Shown one piece after another: positions 1 through 5,900 of a DNA stretch of 23,180 bases. The notes beneath the pieces are model-generated. The model was not told the origin of the DNA. It ran no database searches and worked only from the letters and a program-made list of their open reading frames with translations. Positions within the stretch are counted from its first letter, which is position 1; every line of letters starts with the position of its first letter. Origin of the DNA: a virus; the IMG/VR virus record IMGVR_UViG_3300030117_002115, positions 1 through 23,180 of that record; one strand, 5' to 3'. The position numbers and the translations under genes were made by a program.

Positions 1-1
1 T

Positions 2-115
2 AGATCCAGGAGGCCGTTGCCAGGTCGTAATGATCAACCACTTGATAGTTTCATAATTCAAAAGCAGGAAGATACAATAGAACGATTTGTTAAAGCTGTT
101 GAAAATTGCGAGTAA
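2..115 (+). CDS. C-terminal end of a truncated gene, unknown product
   Basis: An open frame enters from the left edge and stops with TAA at 113-115, giving the last 37 residues of a protein. The end is charged and helix-like (it contains QKQEDTIERFVKAVENCE). The stop is followed within 10 bases by a good intrinsic terminator, which supports this as the real 3' end of a transcription unit coming from further left. I do not recognise the family, and 37 residues are too few to assign a role. The start lies outside the window. Confidence 0.5.
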   Translation, partial: RSRRPLPGRNDQPLDSFIIQKQEDTIERFVKAVENCE

Positions 116-122
116 GTTCAAT

Positions 123-143
123 GCCCGATCATTCGGGCTTTTT
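123..143 (+). terminator. Rho-independent terminator after the truncated left gene
   Basis: Six-base-pair stem GCCCGA / TCGGGC with loop TCAT, followed directly by five T residues. It lies 7 bases after the stop of the left-edge gene and separates that unit from the control region to its right. Confidence 0.75.
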
Positions 144-203
144 CATTCGGGTCGGGGGTTTTGTTTACTTGTTGAGGGCAAGGCAGTAAACACACAATAA
201 CCG

Positions 204-209
204 TATAAT
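204..209 (+). promoter_or_regulatory. Perfect -10 box (TATAAT) next to an operator-like palindrome
   Basis: The hexamer TATAAT is preceded by G. No convincing -35 box lies 16-18 bases upstream, so on its own the promoter call is weak. Its position is what matters: the expected start of transcription near 216 falls just before the 16-bp palindrome at 223-238, where a bound repressor would block it. Confidence 0.4.
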
Positions 210-222
210 AGATCCAGGAGAT

Positions 223-238
223 CTGGTAGATCTACCAG
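223..238. promoter_or_regulatory. Perfect 16-bp palindrome, candidate operator
   Basis: CTGGTAGATCTACCAG equals its own reverse complement. Extra half-site-like words flank it (CCAGG at 214-218, ACCAGAT at 240-246). It lies between a TATAAT box (204-209) and a second promoter (259-287), which suits a dimeric repressor or regulator. A 12-base half-copy, AGATCTACCAGG, recurs at 755-766. The protein that would bind is not identifiable in this window. Confidence 0.5.
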
Positions 239-258
239 GACCAGATGAAAAAAAGTTG

Positions 259-287
259 TTGACAAAATGTATCCAATATGAAACAAT
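259..287 (+). promoter_or_regulatory. Sigma-70-type promoter for the gene at 314
   Basis: A perfect -35 TTGACA (259-264) is followed after 17 bases by AACAAT (282-287), a 4-of-6 match to TATAAT. A near-copy of the -35 region, about 20 bases with one mismatch, is found at 1063-1082 in front of another gene and supports this as a real phage promoter element. The weaker -10 suggests lower or regulated activity. Confidence 0.55.
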
Positions 288-313
288 AAACTTTTACAAA
301 TTAGGAGAAGTAA

Positions 314-628
314 ATGGAATATAAAACAGATAAAGAAAGAGCGAAAGCATTTTTAAAAGATTGGTTTCCCAAAGGGAGCACGGCACACACGACAGTTGTT
401 CATGTTGCAAGGTCTGGGATGAGTAGACACATAAAAGTATTTGCTATCTCGGGAGAACGAATACAGAATATTAGCTATCATGTTGCTAAATTATTAGATT
501 GGCGTTTCACAAACAAAGAGGCCGTGTTTGTCGGTGGTTGTGGAATGGACATGGGTTTTCACTTAATATACACACTGTCAAGTAAATTATATGATGACGG
601 CTATGCAATAAAGCAATCGTGGGTATAA
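314..628 (+). CDS. Conserved phage protein of unknown function (104 aa)
   Basis: The 104-aa protein has two segments that I associate with a conserved phage family of unknown role: a VARSGMSRHIKV-type block near residues 31-42 and a VGGCGMDMGFHLIY-type block near residues 73-86. No enzymatic motif is evident. A ribosome binding site (AGGAG at 303-307) sits 6 bases before the ATG, and a promoter lies at 259-287, so this is probably the first gene of a small early operon. Its stop overlaps the start of the next micro-ORF (TAATG). The family match is from memory and the function is unknown. Confidence 0.8.
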   Translation: MEYKTDKERAKAFLKDWFPKGSTAHTTVVHVARSGMSRHIKVFAISGERIQNISYHVAKLLDWRFTNKEAVFVGGCGMDMGFHLIYTLSSKLYDDGYAIKQSWV

Positions 629-693
629 TGGATCTATTTACAATATCAATTGTTGTACTGGTGGTGGTGTTCCTAATGTCGGGTCGGGTGTAA
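628..693 (+). CDS. Possible 21-aa membrane microprotein
   Basis: The ATG overlaps the stop of the 104-aa gene (TAATG), which favours translational coupling. The product has 21 residues. It begins MDLF, continues with about 13 mostly Ile/Val/Leu/Phe residues (ISIVVLVVVFLM), and ends SGRV, so it is one short transmembrane segment with a positive C-terminal end. Tiny membrane proteins are common in phage early regions, but such a short ORF can arise by chance. Nothing identifies a role. Confidence 0.35.
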   Translation: MDLFTISIVVLVVVFLMSGRV

Positions 694-703
694 AGTAGCT
701 TTC

Positions 704-880
704 ATGTCTAACTCAACAGCCACCACCACTACTTCACACAAAAAGAAGTCAAAGAGATCTACCAGGTTATATCAGGGAGGAACTCCTTTTAAAATATTGG
801 GCAGAAGAAATGAGTTTAATGGATTTAGACCAGGCGATAAAAACTATAAAGGCAGCGATAACCCAAGATGGAAAGATTAA
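704..880 (+). CDS. Possible small basic protein (58 aa), uncertain
   Basis: A 58-aa frame begins MSNSTATTTT, has a basic stretch (HKKKSKRSTR, residues 12-21), and ends with a Gly/Asn/Arg-rich part (GFRPGDKNYKGSDNPRWKD). There is no good ribosome binding site before the ATG. It overlaps the gene at 868 by 13 bases. Two other frames across the same DNA also look protein-like: one ends at 792 with KEVKEIYQVISGRNSF, the other ends at 884 with MSLMDLDQAIKTIKAAITQ. Which frame is used cannot be settled from the sequence alone. Confidence 0.35.
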   Translation: MSNSTATTTTSHKKKSKRSTRLYQGGTPFKILGRRNEFNGFRPGDKNYKGSDNPRWKD

Positions 881-1077
881 CTAAATCATTCGGGTATGTC
901 GGGTACTGCCACTTAGGTAAGGCTCGGGTTTGGTCAAGTTCATTAACACAGTGTACTAATGAGGCCAGAGCTTTTATCCAGGAGAACCCAAGATACTTAA
1001 CCAGAAAAGGTTTGTTTATTTATGAACTAATAAAAGGTGAAGAAAGAAAGTTTCATAAAAGAGTTGACAAAATGTAA
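868..1077 (+). CDS. Small phage protein of unknown function (69 aa)
   Basis: The 69-aa product is basic (pattern MERLTKSFGYVGYCHLGKARVW at the N-terminus, then ENPRYLTRKGLFIYELIKG) and looks like a small folded alpha/beta protein. There is no clear ribosome binding site, but the start overlaps the end of the upstream frame, which allows coupling. Its last six codons contain the -35 box of the promoter for the next gene. I do not recognise the family. Confidence 0.55.
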   Translation: MERLTKSFGYVGYCHLGKARVWSSSLTQCTNEARAFIQENPRYLTRKGLFIYELIKGEERKFHKRVDKM

Positions 1078-1091
1078 CCAATTGCTATAAT
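1064..1091 (+). promoter_or_regulatory. Near-perfect sigma-70 promoter for the gene at 1129
   Basis: TTGACA (1064-1069), a 16-base spacer and TATAAT (1086-1091) match the housekeeping bacterial consensus at all 12 positions. The -35 overlaps the 3' end of the upstream gene. Transcription should start near 1098, leaving a leader of about 30 bases with a strong ribosome binding site. This is the strongest promoter visible in the window. Confidence 0.85.
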
Positions 1092-1128
1092 TAGCTTATC
1101 TTTTAAACAAAACCATTAGGAGGTTATT

Positions 1129-1317
1129 ATGAAGATAGAAATAAATTTATATGATGAAACAGGTGAAAGGGTCGTTGGCAAAGCCATAGAGACTGATTGC
1201 CAAAGTCTCATCATCAATGGCATTCATGTTATTCAAGCAGGTGGCGTTCATGCTGAGATGAGACAGCTAGAATCTGATGAAATACCAGTAAGTGCTGAAG
1301 AGTACACAATGCAATAG
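1129..1317 (+). CDS. Small acidic phage protein in its own strong transcription unit (62 aa)
   Basis: This 62-aa acidic protein (MKIEINLYDETGERVVGKAI at the start) looks like a small beta-rich domain. It is preceded by a full AGGAGGT ribosome binding site (1118-1124) and a near-perfect promoter (1064-1091), and is followed by a strong terminator (1335-1360). It is therefore a single-gene unit built for high expression soon after infection. That pattern is typical of phage host-takeover or anti-defence proteins, but this is inference from layout only. No motif is recognised and the family is unknown to me. Confidence 0.75.
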   Translation: MKIEINLYDETGERVVGKAIETDCQSLIINGIHVIQAGGVHAEMRQLESDEIPVSAEEYTMQ

Positions 1318-1334
1318 AAAATAATCGGAGGATC

Positions 1335-1360
1335 AAGGGAGCAATACGCTCCCTTTTTTT
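1335..1360 (+). terminator. Strong Rho-independent terminator
   Basis: Eight-base-pair stem AAGGGAGC (1335-1342) / GCTCCCTT (1348-1355) with loop AATAC, running into T residues to 1360. It closes the 62-aa gene unit and insulates it from the structural operon. The stem arms are identical to those of the terminator after the capsid gene (15394-15413); only the loop differs. Confidence 0.9.
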
Positions 1361-1431
1361 ATGGGTCGGAGTCCCATCAGGACACAAAATCCAGTCGGTC
1401 GAGGTGTCCTTCGGGCTGGGGGGGACACAAA
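1361..1431. other. GC-rich non-coding island with nested repeats, candidate packaging or control site
   Basis: No gene is seen between 1318 and 1557. Within it, 1361-1431 is much richer in G and C than its surroundings. It contains the inverted repeat ATGGG/CCCAT (1361-1377), the inverted repeat AGGACAC (1379-1385) / GTGTCCT (1404-1410), the direct repeat GGACACAAA at 1380-1388 and 1423-1431, and a run of seven G (1418-1424). It lies immediately upstream of the structural and packaging genes. A cos/pac site, a regulatory RNA leader or a protein binding site are all possible. No tRNA fold fits. Confidence 0.4.
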
Positions 1432-1524
1432 TGAGGGTGCAAGTATATATAGAGACACAGGGGTAATAACAAACACAAACAAAACATATATTTAACACAA
1501 TGCTAGTAATTTTTATATTTTTTC

Positions 1525-1533
1525 TGATACAAT
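1525..1533 (+). promoter_or_regulatory. Extended -10 promoter before the structural genes
   Basis: TGATACAAT is an extended -10 element (TGN plus TACAAT, 5 of 6 to consensus). No good -35 is spaced correctly, which is tolerated for extended -10 promoters. It lies 24 bases before the first structural gene (1558) and downstream of a strong terminator, where a new promoter is needed. A phage activator might replace the missing -35 contact. Confidence 0.4.
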
Positions 1534-1557
1534 CAGATTTTAACTACGAGGTACCAC

Positions 1558-1848
1558 ATGGACGAAGATATGATGGGTATGCAGGTTAATCCAGTAATGA
1601 CACCTGAACAACCAATGATGCAAGGGACTCCTGCCCCCCAACAAATGCCAGGTCAAATGCAGTCTGAATTAGATGAAATATCAAGCTCTGATCGAGAAGA
1701 GGCTAAACAAGCCCTCATGCAAATTGTAAAAATTCTACAACAAATGGTATCTCAAGGTGCATCTGATGAAGAAATCCAAGCTTTTCTACAACAAGTAGGC
1801 TTAACTATGGAAGAACTACAGACCGCTAGGGAGATGTTTGGTATATGA
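1558..1848 (+). CDS. Small Met/Gln-rich protein opening the structural operon (96 aa)
   Basis: The first 40 residues are disordered-looking and rich in Met, Gln and Pro (repeated PMMQG, PAPQQMPGQMQ). The remainder is acidic and predicted helical (residues 43-96), with heptad-like spacing around ALMQIVKILQQMV. GAGGT at 1548-1552 is a modest ribosome binding site. The stop overlaps the next start (ATGA), implying coupled translation. A small terminase subunit would usually lie near here, but no helix-turn-helix is visible, so I leave it as an unknown virion or assembly protein. Confidence 0.75.
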   Translation: MDEDMMGMQVNPVMTPEQPMMQGTPAPQQMPGQMQSELDEISSSDREEAKQALMQIVKILQQMVSQGASDEEIQAFLQQVGLTMEELQTAREMFGI

Positions 1849-2924
1849 GTTTAGCAAGAAAAGCGTTTGAAAAAGCTGGTGAATTAGGCAGAAGAGTTCT
1901 AGGTACTAATAGAGGTGCTAGAAATAAAGAACTATTACCAGCAGATTTAAGATACAGAAGAGACATTCCATTTACCCGCCCCATATTACCAAATCCAGCT
2001 AGTAAAGCAATTCCAACAGGAGCCGTACCGATTAAATACAAAGTAATTAGAGATTTGCTCAATCCAAACACATTGCTTGCTGGCACAGGAATAGCTGGTA
2101 CTTATAAATTATCAACAACAGATCCTAATGATTTAGGTAGAGAAATGGCAAAAATGAATATGACCTTGCAACAAGGTTTTGATACAGTGCGTCAAAAAGC
2201 TATAGATATAGCTGAAATGCCACAAATTTACTTTATGGAAGTAGAAAAAGGGTATAAAGATGAAATGCAAAGACAACAAGAAATGCAGAACATAGAAGAG
2301 TTTGGTTCTCCTGTAGAGCCAATAGCTCTACCACCTGAAGAAGAAGGTTTAAAACCAGTATCTGTCTTTATGGCAAATGGCGGTCCTCTTGATATGTCCG
2401 ACAATGAACCTAGATTTGAAGATAGATCTCCTGAAAACCAAATGTTTTCTATTGATACTGCAATTAAAAACCTTATGACTGAATACCAGATGGTAGTTCG
2501 TAATAACGAATTTCAAAGAGCACAAATGATTGCTGACCAGATTGACCAATTACAACAGCAAAAGATTGATATACAGTCTCAAAATGTTGAACAAATTGCT
2601 CCTTTAGCTCTTCCTTCTCTTCCTGGTGAACCAGTTGCCCCTACTGTTGCTCCATTACCAGGTGAACCAATTGCACCTGATGCACCATTTGCACTTCCTG
2701 GTGAACAATTAGTTCCCCTTGCTAGTGAAAGGCTTGTGCGAACTTATAGGGATAACGTTGGTAATATTTTTTACGAAATGGCAGATGGGTCTTTTGGAAA
2801 TGAAAAAGAGGGAAGAATGGGAAAAGAAATGTTTTTTACATTGTTTCCCTCTGCAAAACCTACAGCTACACCTGTAGAAACACCATCTAACGAAATATCT
2901 AGACAATTAGATGCTATAAGATAG
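1845..2924 (+). CDS. Proline-rich structural-type protein of unknown function (359 aa)
   Basis: The N-terminal 70 residues are basic. A weakly hydrophobic Gly/Leu stretch (about 71-90) and a helical charged segment (about 95-150) follow. The motif FMANGGPL is at 175-182. Residues 200-250 are Gln-rich and probably coiled coil. Residues 256-293 carry three copies of a LPGEP-type proline repeat, and the end holds a compact YRDNVGNIFYEMADGSFG-type segment (301-318). It overlaps the preceding gene by 4 bases and is 6 bases from the giant gene that follows, so the two may act together as internal or ejected virion proteins. I do not recognise the family. Confidence 0.7.
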   Translation: MSLARKAFEKAGELGRRVLGTNRGARNKELLPADLRYRRDIPFTRPILPNPASKAIPTGAVPIKYKVIRDLLNPNTLLAGTGIAGTYKLSTTDPNDLGREMAKMNMTLQQGFDTVRQKAIDIAEMPQIYFMEVEKGYKDEMQRQQEMQNIEEFGSPVEPIALPPEEEGLKPVSVFMANGGPLDMSDNEPRFEDRSPENQMFSIDTAIKNLMTEYQMVVRNNEFQRAQMIADQIDQLQQQKIDIQSQNVEQIAPLALPSLPGEPVAPTVAPLPGEPIAPDAPFALPGEQLVPLASERLVRTYRDNVGNIFYEMADGSFGNEKEGRMGKEMFFTLFPSAKPTATPVETPSNEISRQLDAIR

Positions 2925-2930
2925 CCTATC

Positions 2931-5900
2931 ATGGCTGAAAAAATACCAACCTATAGCGAAATCAAAAAACAGATTGATGCAGGCAATATGCGTGAAGCTT
3001 ATCGTTCCTTTGAAAAACTACCAATTAAAGACCAAATTGCTATAAGCGTAGCTCCTGGCATAGGAGATGCACTGGCTGTTTATGAGGTTGGTGAGTTTGG
3101 TCGTAGAGCTAAAACAAATGTTAAACAATCAGATTATTTAGGTGCTGCTGGGAATGCAGCTATAGCTGCTTTAGCTGGTATTAGTTTATATCCATTATTA
3201 AGATTCCTTCGTGGTGCAAGAGGTGTAACAAAAACTGCAACAAAAGCAGTAGACGCTCCAAAAATCATCAAACCCCCTGTTGAAGAGCCGTTACAACTTG
3301 CACCGCCAAAGGAATTAGAAATTAAGATACCTAAAATAGAACCTTTTGAACCTAAAGGTATCAAAGAAATTAATTATCAAGCAGGGGAATTTGAGTTTGG
3401 TTCTAAAGCTAGGAAGTGGCTTAACGGCATTGAGCAGCCAAATATAACAACCTTAGGTAAAAAAGTACAAGAACTACCTGTAGAGCAATGGGTGCAAAGA
3501 TTAGAAAATGCGGGAGTGCCAAAAGGCGAGCTTAGAGTGCTAAGTATTTTAGACGAGTCAAACTCAATACATCCTAAACTAATCATGTCTGCTGATGCTA
3601 AAAAATCTTTAACTAGAAAAAGCCTTGATGATTACATTGCTAGATCCCAACGTGATGCTATACAAGTTCGTGGCACTCCTAGAGATTTATTGCAAAACCC
3701 AGATACAAGACCAGCTTTTGTAGATCCAACTACACAAGGACAATTTAATTACTTTGTAAAAGGTTCTGGTGAATATAGAAAATTTCCACACCATAACCAA
3801 GATCTAAAATACCCTGATGGCTTTTCTGGTGATAATGCTTATGTTTTTGATGGTACGGGTAAATATAATGCTATTGAAAGACTAGGTAATTTACGTCCTA
3901 GATTAAACCCTGAGGATTTTAAAACTATTCAAGATGATTTACTCGAACTTAAACTTGATCCTTTTAGTCAAGGCAAAAACCTATTTAGAATGCAATCTGA
4001 TTTCCAAGAAGAAGTTGCTAGAAAAATTAGAAAGCCACAAATAGATCAAATGATTTCAGCAAAATCTAATTTTGACTCTGTTGTAAAAATACCTCGTGTT
4101 TATCAAGAAGCTAATAAATCTATAAAAGATGCTATTTCAGTAGGGCCAGATGCAAGAATTGTTGGTACACAAAGAACTGAATTGATGAATAATTTAAAAC
4201 CAGAGTTTGTAGATGCTTTACGTGCTAATGACGAACAAGCCATGCGTAAAATACTAGGAGATGATTTATACAAGACATTTACTGATACTGAGTTTGGCAC
4301 AAGAGTACCTGGTAAATACTTTGCACCAGTTGATGAATTAAGTTTACAAGGTCCTGCAATATCTTTTAATCAGTTTATATATGATTTAATTCGTTTAAAT
4401 CCAGATGCAAATCTATCACAAATTAAAGAATTTACTCAGACAAGAAATAAAATAGGTGGCGAAGCTTTAAAATATATAAAGGATAATTTCTTAGATGCAG
4501 ACTTTGACGGTGTTGTAAAAGAAATATTTAAACGTACTAAAAACGTTGAAAAAATAAAACAAAAAATATTCAAATCAAATCCTACTGGATTTGTAAAACC
4601 AGAACAACAAAAAATAATACTTAAACGTTTAAAAAATTACAACAAAGAAGTTGACGCAGTAAACGATCTTACAGCTAGCGGTGCTGATGTTGACATAGAT
4701 AGAATAATTGGATCTTTAAATAGAGATGTTACAGACTTAGGTATTGATAGGGTATCTCTTTCACCAAAAGAATTAGAACGTGTTACAGGCAAACCTTTTA
4801 CAGAATCTTTAGATTTAACGCCTGCCGATATTTATAATTTAACTGACAGATTTGGTCGTAGGATTTACCAAGGTATAGACTTTGATGATCCAGCTGCTTT
4901 ATCTAAGGCTTACTTTGACGACATGGCTGATGAAAGTAAAACATTTTTTGAAGCAGCCGATGGTGTTAAGGTACTAAAAAAAGCTACAGGCATAAATCAA
5001 TCACAATATGGCATGAAAATAGACCCATATTTTGAGGGAGGTAATTCAAAATACTTTAAATTGCCTGTTAGAGCAAACATTTTAGATTCTGCAAAAAAAG
5101 GTGATGACTTTTTATTTATAGGAGAACAACAAGCTGCAGCAGAAAGCTTTGGAACAGATGTTATAAAAACATACCAAAGTGCACAAAGTGAAATAAAAAA
5201 AGTGCTTAAAGAGCTAGGTGTTAGCGAACAAGGCGTTGTAAAGACAATTAAGGGTACTGGAACAGAATTTGATGGAACTTATCTTAAATTTACAGACAAA
5301 CTTAAAGAAGCCATAGAAAAACAAGGCGTTAACGCTTTTAAACGTGGTGGTCCAGTAGAAAAATCTTCTAGAATAAATAATTTCTTAAAAAATATTACAA
5401 AAAAATTAAATAATGCTGCAGATAATGTATTGGACGAAAACGAAACATATCAACAAATAAAACAGTTTACAAACTCACCAGAAGCTAGAGTTTATATTGA
5501 AACTGTTTTGAAAAAAAATGAAGAACCTATAACACAAGACTTTTTTAATGATCAAGAAAACAATATATTTAAAAAAGAAATACTAAGCACTTTAGTAAAT
5601 AATGCTGATATACATGATTTTAACTCGTATAAAAAAGACAAAGAAATAAAAAATTATGAAAATTTTTCTTCTATGCCGATTCAATATTATGGTTCTCCAA
5701 TGCGAAGTGTTTTTGGTAATTCAAGACTTCGCATACCAAAAAATGTTAAATACGAAGATGCTGAAATAGAAATTTTTGATAAATACGATTTTGGTGGAGA
5801 ATTTGCAGGCGAAGGTTATATAAGTAATTTAAAGAAAATATACGATGGTATTAGAAATAAAAATACGCAAGATGTAATGCTGGGTATAGAATACTTTGCT

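Noticed and set aside
742-792. A frame ending KEVKEIYQVISGRNSF
   Set aside because: It opens at a stop at 709 and has no start codon, so it cannot be listed as a gene; it is kept only as part of the overlapping-frames observation.
1361-1440. A tRNA-like fold in the GC-rich island
   Set aside because: No acceptor pairing, no TTCGA-type T-arm in the right place and no CCA end; only simple hairpins fit.
1229-1498. An 89-codon open frame on the minus strand across the terminator and GC-rich island
   Set aside because: It would run through a strong terminator hairpin and into the 62-aa gene; its Cys-rich N-terminus looks like translated non-coding DNA.
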